The position numbers and the translations under genes were made by a program. A stretch of 10,898 nucleotides of DNA from Chromatiaceae bacterium. Its GTDB lineage: Bacteria > Pseudomonadota > Gammaproteobacteria > Chromatiales > Chromatiaceae. Positions 1 through 7,964 of the stretch are shown in pieces. The stretch covers positions 1 through 10,898 of the forward strand of contig JAFGTZ010000122.1 in the NCBI GenBank assembly GCA_016938795.1. The letters are read 5' to 3'. Within the stretch, counting starts at the first letter, position 1. Each line of letters begins with the position of its first letter. The notes beneath the pieces were generated by a model, which was not told where the DNA came from, did not search any database, and saw only the letters and a list, made by a program, of their open reading frames with translations.

Positions 1-2160
<2,160 letters not shown>

Positions 2161-2171
2161 AGCGATCGAAA

Positions 2172-2246
2172 AGCCCCTCTCCCCAACCCGCTCCCCGCTG
2201 GGGAGAGGGAGAAAAAATCCATCTCCAAACCGAGGAGTGAGGGGCT
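2172..2246. repeat. REP/MITE-like intergenic palindromic element
   Basis: A compound palindrome starts 12 bp after the acnA stop. The outer arms are AGCCCCTC (2172-2179) and its exact complement GAGGGGCT (2239-2246). Inside is a perfect 10-bp stem, CCCTCTCCCC (2175-2184) with GGGGAGAGGG (2200-2209). A competing inner stem is CTCCCC (2191-2196) with GGGGAG (2200-2205), leaving a 3-nt loop. An A-run (2212-2217) follows. The C/T-rich then G/A-rich layout with A-run is reminiscent of short dispersed intergenic palindromes I recall from many high-GC proteobacterial genomes. It has no coding capacity. It may also help end acnA transcription, but there is no T-run on the + strand. Confidence 0.6.
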
Positions 2247-2300
2247 CCAGCCGCCCCATCGGCAAGCGGCCTCGCTCTCGCCTACACTCAACCTGATCAG

Positions 2301-2332
2301 GCGCGCCGGATGCACACACCCATCCGGCGCGC
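2301..2332. other. Perfect 12-bp inverted repeat upstream of purB
   Basis: GCGCGCCGGATG (2301-2312) is exactly repeated in inverse as CATCCGGCGCGC (2321-2332), with an 8-nt CA-rich loop between. It ends 31 nt before the purB ATG. No T-run follows on either strand, so a classical intrinsic terminator is not well supported. It could be a leader hairpin, a DNA-binding palindrome, or a weak terminator for acnA. Confidence 0.6.
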
Positions 2333-2363
2333 ACCAGCTTCACACCCGGAGTCAAGCAGTCTC

Positions 2364-3728
2364 ATGGAGCTATCCTCACTCACCGCCATCTCGCCCGTGG
2401 ATGGACGTTATGGTTCGAAAACCGCCGAGTTGCGGGCCATCTTCAGCGAATATGGCCTGATGCGCCATCGCGTGCTGGTCGAGGTGCGCTGGTTGCAGGC
2501 GCTGGCCGCGCACCCGGGCATTGCGGAGGTTCCCGCGCTCTCCGAGGGCGCCAGCGCGCGGCTCGATGCACTGGCCGTGCAGTTCTCGCTGGCCGATGCC
2601 GAACGCATCAAGACCATCGAGCGCACCACCAACCACGACGTCAAGGCGGTCGAGTATTTCATCAAGGAGCGCATCGCCGAGGATCCGGAACTAGCTGCGC
2701 GTGGCGAGTTCATCCATTTCGCCTGCACCTCTGAGGACATCAACAACCTCTCGCACGCACTCATGCTGCGCGCCGGGCGCGAGCTGCTGCTGCCGCAGAT
2801 GGATGCGCTGATCGCCGCGATCCGCAGCCTTGCGCACCGCTATGCCGAGCAACCCATGCTCTCGCGCACCCATGGTCAGCCGGCTTCGCCGACTACGCTC
2901 GGCAAGGAAATGGCCAATGTGGTCCATCGTCTGGAACGCCAGCGTGCGCAGCTTGCCCAGGTCGAGCTGCTCGGCAAGATCAATGGCGCGGTGGGCAATT
3001 ACAACGCCCATCGCGTGGCCTATCCCGAGGTTGATTGGCCCGCCTTCGCGCGCGGCTTTGTCGAATCCCTGGGGCTGACCTGGAACCCCTACACCATCCA
3101 GATCGAACCGCACGACTACATGGCCGAGTTCTTCGATGCCCTGGTGCGTTTCGACAATGTGCTGATCGACTTCTGCCGCGACGTCTGGGGCTATATCTCG
3201 CTGGGTTACTTCAAGCAGCGCGCGGTGGCGGGCGAGGTGGGTTCCTCGACCATGCCGCACAAGGTCAATCCCATCGATTTCGAGAATGCCGAGGGCAATC
3301 TGGGGCTCGCCAATGCCGTGCTTGAGCATCTTGCCAACAAGCTGCCCATCTCGCGCTGGCAGCGCGACCTGACCGACTCGACCGTGCTGCGCAATCTGGG
3401 CGTCGGGGTGGCCCATCTCGTGATCGCGCTACAATCAGCGCTCAAGGGCATGGGAAAACTGGAGGCCGATCCGGCACGCATGGCGGCCGATCTGAATCAG
3501 AACTGGGAAGTGCTCGCCGAGCCCATTCAGACCCTGATGCGTCGCCACGGCATTGAAAAGCCCTATGAGCGACTGAAAGAGCTGACGCGCGGACAGCGTA
3601 TCGGCGCCGCCGAGCTCAGCGCCTTTATCGAGACCCTGGAGATTCCCGAGACGGACAAGGCGCGTCTGAAGCAACTCACGCCGGCGTCTTATGTCGGAGA
3701 CGCCGCGCGTCTGGCCCGGGAGATCTAG
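2364..3728 (+). CDS. purB: Adenylosuccinate lyase
   Basis: PurB catalyses two fumarate-releasing eliminations in purine synthesis: SAICAR to AICAR, and adenylosuccinate to AMP. The ATG at 2364 is chosen because the product begins MELSSLTAISPVDGRYG, matching the E. coli N-terminus almost residue for residue. A GGAG lies at 2348-2351, 12 nt upstream, a rather long spacing; the frame stays open 18 codons further upstream, but those residues do not look like PurB. The product is 454 aa, close to E. coli's 456. Visible motifs: TSEDINNLSHAL (122-133), SRTHGQPASPTTLGKE with His170 (E. coli H171), and the fumarase/aspartase superfamily signature SSTMPHKVNP (294-303) with the catalytic-loop serine (E. 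coli S295). The C-terminal helical domain is complete. It is probably monocistronic: palindromes precede it and a strong hairpin follows 20 bp after the stop. Confidence 0.98.
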   Translation: MELSSLTAISPVDGRYGSKTAELRAIFSEYGLMRHRVLVEVRWLQALAAHPGIAEVPALSEGASARLDALAVQFSLADAERIKTIERTTNHDVKAVEYFIKERIAEDPELAARGEFIHFACTSEDINNLSHALMLRAGRELLLPQMDALIAAIRSLAHRYAEQPMLSRTHGQPASPTTLGKEMANVVHRLERQRAQLAQVELLGKINGAVGNYNAHRVAYPEVDWPAFARGFVESLGLTWNPYTIQIEPHDYMAEFFDALVRFDNVLIDFCRDVWGYISLGYFKQRAVAGEVGSSTMPHKVNPIDFENAEGNLGLANAVLEHLANKLPISRWQRDLTDSTVLRNLGVGVAHLVIALQSALKGMGKLEADPARMAADLNQNWEVLAEPIQTLMRRHGIEKPYERLKELTRGQRIGAAELSAFIETLEIPETDKARLKQLTPASYVGDAARLAREI

Positions 3729-3747
3729 GACAATTCGCGTGAAAAGT

Positions 3748-3777
3748 GACCGGCCGCGCCCAAGGGCGCGACCGGTC
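3748..3777. terminator. Strong GC hairpin, probable purB terminator (possibly bidirectional)
   Basis: GACCGGCCGCGCC (3748-3760) pairs with GGCGCGACCGGTC (3765-3777) over 13 positions, with one G-T wobble and a CAAG tetraloop. On the + strand only a short CTTCC follows, so the U-tail for purB is weak. On the - strand the hairpin is followed by ACTTTTCACG, which gives a better tail for transcripts coming from the OmpA-domain gene. It lies 19 bp after the purB stop, in the converging intergenic space. Confidence 0.65.
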
Positions 3778-3787
3778 TTCCGGCAAG

Positions 3788-3804
3788 CCCCAATTGGGGG
3801 GGGG
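3788..3804. other. CCCCAATTGGGG palindrome running into a G9 tract
   Basis: A 12-bp perfect palindrome (3788-3799) merges with an uninterrupted run of nine G (3796-3804), followed by AGTGGG. It is non-coding and lies between purB and the facing OmpA-domain gene. Such tracts are prone to slippage and to sequencing-length errors. Confidence 0.5.
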
Positions 3805-3898
3805 AGTGGGACTCGCGGACTCATTGGCGCACCCAGGAGCCGGTGAGCATCTATCGCCAGCACCTGGACGCTGAATGCCGACAGGAATCTTGAAAGGC

Positions 3899-3922
3899 AT
3901 CGGGACGCAGGCGCGTCCCGAT
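3899..3922 (-). terminator. Hairpin just after the OmpA-domain gene
   Basis: ATCGGGACGC (3899-3908) and GCGTCCCGAT (3913-3922) form a perfect 10-bp stem with a 4-nt loop, 12 bp beyond the stop codon of the - strand gene. The - strand sequence that follows is GCCTTTCAAG, a weak U-tail. Its position right behind the stop makes it the first candidate terminator or 3'-end stabiliser for that transcript; the hairpin at 3748-3777 would be a second one. Confidence 0.6.
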
Positions 3923-3934
3923 CAGTGGTCTTAA

Positions 3935-4498
3935 TTAGCCATCAACCTTGGAGCGGATGGTCACACGACGCTGCTGAACGGAATAGATGTCATGGTTGGG
4001 CAGCATATCGAGTTCGCCGCGGCTCTCGACCGAGACGATATCGCGGGCCGGAATGCCCTTGGTGACCATGTAGTTGCGCACGGCGTTCGCGCGATTCAGA
4101 CCAAGCTGGTAGTTATAGGCCTCGCTGCCCTTGGCATCGGTGTGGCCGGTCAGGCTCAGCTGTTCCTGGGGCTCACTTTGATTGACACGGGAGATATAGT
4201 CGTCAAGACGACGCAGCTCGGCATCATTCACGACGTTGGCGATCTGATACTTGTCAAACTCGAAGTTCAGACGCACGACAAACTCCTCGGGCACCGGCTT
4301 GACGCAAGGGGCGAGATCACCCGCGCCATTGAGGCTCTGCCAGCACTCGCCGGAGCCGCTCACCCAGGCGGTGCCTTTGGGCTGGGCGGACCAGAAGTGC
4401 TCCATCATGTAATCGCCAGCGCTGGCGGCAAAGGGAACCGACAGGGCGCAGGCCAGCGCGAGCGTTGCCGGACGCAGAGTCTTGGTCTCTTTCTTCAT
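3935..4498 (-). CDS. Small secreted OmpA-family (peptidoglycan-binding) protein
   Basis: A 187-aa exported protein with an OmpA C-terminal (OmpA/MotB) domain that should hold peptidoglycan from the periplasmic side. The start is the ATG of MKKETK: an AGGA at 4508-4511 (- strand) sits 9 nt upstream. ATGs 6 and 9 nt further upstream would be too close to that site. Residues 1-27 are a Sec signal peptide (Lys2, Lys3, Lys6, Arg9, a hydrophobic run, then AASA|G). Cys17 lies in a poor lipobox context, so signal peptidase I is more likely than lipoprotein processing. Residues 28-70 are a short linker with GSGECW (Cys52) and APC (Cys65), a possible disulfide; a GxCW...C segment is common just ahead of this domain in beta/gammaproteobacterial OmpA proteins. 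Residues 73-185 are the OmpA domain, with GHTDAKGS (Asp121) and LGLNRANAV (Arg136), the 15-residue-spaced pair that binds diaminopimelate in OmpA. There is no beta-barrel. Confidence 0.9.
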   Translation of the reverse strand: MKKETKTLRPATLALACALSVPFAASAGDYMMEHFWSAQPKGTAWVSGSGECWQSLNGAGDLAPCVKPVPEEFVVRLNFEFDKYQIANVVNDAELRRLDDYISRVNQSEPQEQLSLTGHTDAKGSEAYNYQLGLNRANAVRNYMVTKGIPARDIVSVESRGELDMLPNHDIYSVQQRRVTIRSKVDG

Positions 4499-4835
4499 CG
4501 TCATCATTCCTGTGCAGGTGGATGGGTTGACCGGTTCGACAGCCGTCGAATGCTCAAGGCCGGCGCACTTGTACTTAAAAAGCAACAACGTGGCGCATCT
4601 TTCTCGCCTTGTGCTTGAGGTCTGGGGCTGGAAATGAGGCTGAAGCGACAAGCAACTAGCGGATACAAGCGACCAGCCCAAAACCTTGGCCTACTCATTT
4701 TAGCCTAGGCAGAAGTCAAAAGCGCAACTTTTTCACAGCGCGCAACATATTTACAACGCACAAACATCTCTCTCTCAGCAACAGGCGCCGGCGCGACATC
4801 CTGGGGTCGGCCTGTCGGTCCCGAGGTTCATCGTC
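4499..4835. promoter_or_regulatory. Divergent intergenic region, 337 bp, with long leader of the OmpA-domain gene
   Basis: No gene is supported here. The part at 4690-4775 is clearly more AT-rich than its surroundings and probably holds the divergent promoters. On the - strand a TAAAAT (- strand reading of 4698-4703) resembles a -10 box. Its best upstream partner is TTGCGC at a long 19-nt spacing, so the call is weak; if used, the OmpA-domain mRNA would have a leader of nearly 200 nt. No convincing + strand hexamer pair was found. A small inverted repeat, TTCGAC (4535-4540) with GTCGAA (4545-4550), lies in the leader. A GAGG at 4823-4826 serves the + strand gene. Confidence 0.4.
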
Positions 4836-5348
4836 ATGCAAGAAGCCCCCAGCCGCCCTGCGGACTACACCATGGCGCCGCTGCATCTCGACAGCCGCGC
4901 GCGCTTGCGCGAGCTTGGCATTGAGCTGGCCGAACAGGCGCGGCGCGAGCTGCTCCTGTTCGCCCCGCGCCTTGATCCCGATCTCTATGATCAGGCCCCC
5001 TTTCTTGAGGCCGTGCGCCGCCTGGCGCTCGCCGCTCCACATCAGCCCGTGCGCATCCTGGTGGCCGAGGCGCGGGCCATCGCGCGCGATGGGCACCGTT
5101 TGATCGAACTCGCGCGGCATCTGAGCTCGCGCATCGCGCTGCGCGAGATTGACGAGCGCGACCAGGAGCGCCGCGACGCCTTTCTCATCATTGACACGCG
5201 CGGCTATCTGCATCGCCCGCTCTCCGCAAGCCACCAGGGCCTTGCCGAGTTCGATGGACGGCGCGGCGCACGCCGGCTGCGTGAGGAGTTCAACCAGCTG
5301 TGGGAAGTTGCGCGCGAGAGCAGTGAGCTGCGCCGGCTGTATCTTTAG
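4836..5348 (+). CDS. DUF7931-type protein of unknown function (PLD-like shape, no HKD motif)
   Basis: A 170-aa soluble, Arg- and Leu-rich protein with no signal peptide and no membrane segment. The ATG at 4836 has GAGG 9 nt upstream (4823-4826). Family assignment is from memory: it resembles the short gammaproteobacterial proteins now labelled DUF7931, often misnamed as histone acetyltransferase HPA2 because the domain can neighbour or be fused to a GNAT domain. Visible order: helix with RARLRELGIELAEQARRE (21-38), strand and loop LLLFAPRLDPDLYD (39-52), strand PVRILVAE (71-78), helix GHRLIELARHL (86-96), strand RIALREI (99-105), strand AFLIIDTRGYLHRP (115-128), and a C-terminal helix FNQLWEVARESSELRRLYL. 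This strand-helix order recalls half of a phospholipase D-like fold, but no HxKxxxxD catalytic motif is present, so no enzymatic role is claimed. It appears monocistronic and converges on thyA with only 7 bp between stop codons. Confidence 0.75.
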   Translation: MQEAPSRPADYTMAPLHLDSRARLRELGIELAEQARRELLLFAPRLDPDLYDQAPFLEAVRRLALAAPHQPVRILVAEARAIARDGHRLIELARHLSSRIALREIDERDQERRDAFLIIDTRGYLHRPLSASHQGLAEFDGRRGARRLREEFNQLWEVARESSELRRLYL

Positions 5349-5355
5349 GCCTGGC

Positions 5356-6192
5356 TCAAATCGCGATGGGCGCCCGGATCGGGGGATGAGGGTCATAACC
5401 TTCGAGCTGGATGTGCTCGGGGCCATAATCGAACAGGCTTGCCGCCCGCTGCAGGCGCAGTCTCGGCAGGGCGCGCGGCTCGCGCGCAAGCTGCGCCTCG
5501 ACGATGTCGGGGCTGAGGTGATTGCGGTAGAGGTGCAGATCGCCAAAGGTATGCACAAAGTCGCCCGGCGCCAGATCACACTGTTGCGCCACCATCTGGG
5601 TGAGCAGCGCATAGCTCGCGATATTGAAGGGCACGCCAATAAAGAGATCGGCGCTGCGCTGATAGAGCTGGCAGGACAGCCGCCCCTCGGCCACATGAAA
5701 CTGAAAGAGACAGTGACAGGGCGCGAGCGCCATGCGCCCGACACGCACGTTGTCCTGGGGGCTGAGGCCCTCATCGGGCAGATCCGCCGGATTCCAGGCC
5801 GACACCACCAGACGGCGCGAGTGCGGACGGGTGCGGATCGCCTCGATGAGGCCAGCGAGCTGGTCGATCACGCGCCCATCAGGGCAGCGCCAGGAGCGCC
5901 ACTGAGCACCATAGATGGGTCCGAGCGCGCCCTCCTCGGTAGCCCACTCGTCCCAGATGCTCACCCCGCGCGCGCGCAGCTCGGCGTTATCGGTCGAGCC
6001 CGAGAGAAACCATAGCAGCTCGCCCACCACGCTTTTGAAATGCACCCGCTTGGTGGTGAGGAGCGGAAAGCCTTCGGCCAGATCGAAGCGGATCTGGCGC
6101 CCAAACAGCCCGCGCGTGCCCACGCCGGTGCGATCCGGGCGATCCACCCCCTGCTCCATCACCTCGCGCAACAGATCGAGATAGGGCCGCAT
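5356..6192 (-). CDS. thyA: Thymidylate synthase
   Basis: ThyA methylates dUMP to dTMP with 5,10-methylene-tetrahydrofolate, yielding dihydrofolate, in the cytosol. The ATG at 6192 gives MRPYLDLLREV, aligning with E. coli MKQYLELMQKV; the longer upstream open frame is the shadow of the gpmI 3' end. The product is 278 aa against 264 in E. coli. Visible motifs: DRTGVGT with Arg21, FPLLTTKR (42-49), GELLWFLSG, IWDEWA, GPIYGAQWR, SRRLVVSAWN (125-134), the catalytic MALAPCH with Cys159 (E. coli Cys146), QLYQRSADLFIGVPFNIASYALL with Asn190, GDLHLYRNH, and the ending EGYDPHPPIRAPIAI. The extra length is mainly a 13-residue insertion just before the catalytic loop (about 138-152), which I recall in other bacterial ThyA proteins. 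The gene starts 4 nt after the gpmI stop with only a weak GGCGG upstream, so its translation is probably coupled to gpmI. Confidence 0.98.
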   Translation of the reverse strand: MRPYLDLLREVMEQGVDRPDRTGVGTRGLFGRQIRFDLAEGFPLLTTKRVHFKSVVGELLWFLSGSTDNAELRARGVSIWDEWATEEGALGPIYGAQWRSWRCPDGRVIDQLAGLIEAIRTRPHSRRLVVSAWNPADLPDEGLSPQDNVRVGRMALAPCHCLFQFHVAEGRLSCQLYQRSADLFIGVPFNIASYALLTQMVAQQCDLAPGDFVHTFGDLHLYRNHLSPDIVEAQLAREPRALPRLRLQRAASLFDYGPEHIQLEGYDPHPPIRAPIAI

Positions 6193-6196
6193 GAGC

Positions 6197-7741
6197 TTAG
6201 ACCGCCGCCGGACCGAGCAAGAGGGACTGCCCGTCCATGGCATCGGGAATCGGCAAGCCCATGAGTTCCAGCACAGTCGGGGCGATATCGCGCAAGCCTC
6301 CGCCAATGCGCAGCCGCCAGGGCTGGGTGTCGATCACCATGCAGGGCACTGGGTAGAGGCTGTGCTGGGTATGGGGCGCGCCGGTGAGCGGATCGACCAT
6401 CTCGTCACAGTTGCCATGATCGGCGGTCAGCACCACCGAATAGCCGGATTCCACCGCCGCATCGAGCACCCGCCCCACGGCCGTGTCGAGCGCCTCGACT
6501 GCCGCGATCACCGCCTCGCGCACCGCCGTGTGCCCCACCATGTCGCCATTGGCAAAATTCACCACCACGAAGGGGAAGCGCTGACTCTTGAGCGCCTCGA
6601 CAACGGCATCGGCCACGGACGAGGCGCTCATCTCGGGCTTGAGGTCGTAGGTTGCCACCTTGGGCGAGGGAATCAGCACCCGCTCCTCGCCCGGCAGCGG
6701 CTCGTTGCGCCCGCCGTTGAAAAAGAAGGTGACATGGGCGTATTTCTCGGTCTCGGCGCAATGGAACTGCGCCAGGCCCGCCTCGCTGATCAGCCCGCCG
6801 AGCGTGACCTTGGGAACCTCGTTCACGAAGGCAAAGGGACGCTTGAAACGCGGGTCGTATTCCATCATGCAGGTCAGATCGACCCCGCGCACCCCACGGC
6901 GGTCGAACTCACCGAACGCCGGATCGACCAGGGCCGCCACCAGCTGGCGCGGGCGGTCCTTGCGGAAATTGAAGTGAATCGCCGGATCGCCATCCTGGAG
7001 GCGCTCGGCGCCCTCGATGACCGTCGGCACGATGAACTCGTCATCCTCGCCCTCGGCATAGGCCATCTCGATGCCGGCGCGCAGACTCGGCGCCACCCGC
7101 CCCTCGCCATCGACCATGGCGCGCCAGGCGCGCTCGGTGCGATCCCAGCGCTTGTCGCGATCCATGGCGTAGTAGCGCCCGCTGAGGCTCGCCACCTGAC
7201 CGCCGGCAGCGGCCAGAGCCCGCTCCAGCGGCTCGACCCAGGTCAGGGCCGAACGCGGCGGGGTGTCGCGCCCGTCGGTAAAGACATGCACCAGGGGCCG
7301 CGCGCCCTCGCGCTGACAGAGCTCGATGAGCGCGATCAGATGATCGACATGGCTGTGCACGCCACCATCCGAGACCAGCCCCATGAGATGCAGCGGACGT
7401 CCGCGCGCGGCCGCCGAGCGCGCGGCGGCGGTGAGGGCCGGATTGTCGAAGAAACTGCCATCGGCGATGGCCGAGGCGATCAGCACCAGATCCTGACGGA
7501 TGATGCAGCCCGAACCGAGCGTGAGATGCCCCACCTCGGAGTTGCCCATCTGTCCATCGGGCAGGCCCACCGCCGGACCCGAGGCCTGGATGAGGGTATG
7601 GGCCTGGTTGGCGAGATAGCGATCAAGATTCGGGGTTCGCGCCAGGGCCACGGCATTGTGGGCCTTGGCGGGATTGGCCCCGACGCCATCGAGAATGATG
7701 AGAACCACTGGCCGCCGGGGCGGCTGCGCATTCTGACTCAT
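6197..7741 (-). CDS. gpmI: 2,3-bisphosphoglycerate-independent phosphoglycerate mutase
   Basis: GpmI interconverts 3- and 2-phosphoglycerate in glycolysis and gluconeogenesis through a phosphoserine intermediate and two Mn ions. The ATG at 7741 is chosen because GGAG (- strand, 7754-7751) lies 9 nt upstream; a TTG five codons further out would overlap that site. The product is 514 aa, the normal family length. Visible alkaline-phosphatase-superfamily motifs: LIILDGVG (Asp18), GQMGNSEVGH with nucleophile Ser68, SDGGVHSH (His131), TDGRDTPP (155-162), RYYAMDRDKRWDR (189-201), FNGGRNEP, NFANGDMVGHT (Asp400, His404), LTADHGNCDEM (Asp441, His442) and APHTQHS (His457). All catalytic and metal positions are present. 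It is the first gene of a gpmI-thyA pair; a possible promoter is described separately. Confidence 0.98.
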   Translation of the reverse strand: MSQNAQPPRRPVVLIILDGVGANPAKAHNAVALARTPNLDRYLANQAHTLIQASGPAVGLPDGQMGNSEVGHLTLGSGCIIRQDLVLIASAIADGSFFDNPALTAAARSAAARGRPLHLMGLVSDGGVHSHVDHLIALIELCQREGARPLVHVFTDGRDTPPRSALTWVEPLERALAAAGGQVASLSGRYYAMDRDKRWDRTERAWRAMVDGEGRVAPSLRAGIEMAYAEGEDDEFIVPTVIEGAERLQDGDPAIHFNFRKDRPRQLVAALVDPAFGEFDRRGVRGVDLTCMMEYDPRFKRPFAFVNEVPKVTLGGLISEAGLAQFHCAETEKYAHVTFFFNGGRNEPLPGEERVLIPSPKVATYDLKPEMSASSVADAVVEALKSQRFPFVVVNFANGDMVGHTAVREAVIAAVEALDTAVGRVLDAAVESGYSVVLTADHGNCDEMVDPLTGAPHTQHSLYPVPCMVIDTQPWRLRIGGGLRDIAPTVLELMGLPIPDAMDGQSLLLGPAAV

Positions 7742-7964
7742 AAAGCTGGTCTCCAAAGAGAGGGAGGTGGGATCGCCAAGACGCCGGACAGTACAAAACC
7801 CACCATTTTAACGGCTTTTTGGGTTGAAACGACAACTAACATCCTGCGTGCTTGCAATGTTGTCCCGAACTCGACACAGCCCTGAAAGCTGGGTTTATGA
7901 TTGGGCACCCGATCCCGCATCCACCCAGACGCACACCCAACTCGACCGGATACACGGAGGACAC
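7742..7964. promoter_or_regulatory. Divergent gpmI/glgC promoter region
   Basis: A 223-bp spacer lies between two divergent starts. For gpmI (- strand) a TAAAAT (plus coordinates 7805-7810) is preceded by TTGTCG (7830-7835) at 19-nt spacing. For glgC (+ strand) a TATGAT (7896-7901) follows TCGACA (7871-7876), also at 19 nt. Both -10 boxes match the sigma70 consensus at five of six positions, but the spacings are long, so these are candidates only. Either would give a leader of about 55-65 nt. Strong ribosome-binding sites flank the region on both sides (GGAG for gpmI, GGAGG at 7956-7960 for glgC). I see no clear operator palindrome or riboswitch. Confidence 0.35.

Noticed and set aside
3778..3898. 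Possible small gene or RNA between the purB terminator and the OmpA-domain gene
   Set aside because: No start with a ribosome-binding site, no convincing promoter, and nothing beyond the G tract; simple spacer is the best reading.
4499..4681. Upstream extension of the OmpA-domain protein by about 60 residues (from a TTG near 4681)
   Set aside because: It would bury the signal peptide inside the protein and put the good AGGA site within the coding region; the ATG at 4498 fits the ribosome-binding site and the secretion signal.
4504..4698. Small - strand open frame in the divergent region, 64 codons
   Set aside because: No ribosome-binding site or recognisable sequence was seen, and it overlaps the leader and start of the OmpA-domain gene.
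6193..6306. Longer thyA start, 38 codons upstream
   Set aside because: The extra residues are the gpmI 3' end read in another frame; ThyA homology begins exactly at MRPYLDLL (6192).
6191..7885. Very long open frame on the + strand opposite gpmI
   Set aside because: It is antisense to a gpmI gene with every catalytic motif, and its His/Gly/Arg-rich translation has no recognisable domain. High GC with strong third-position bias produces such shadows.
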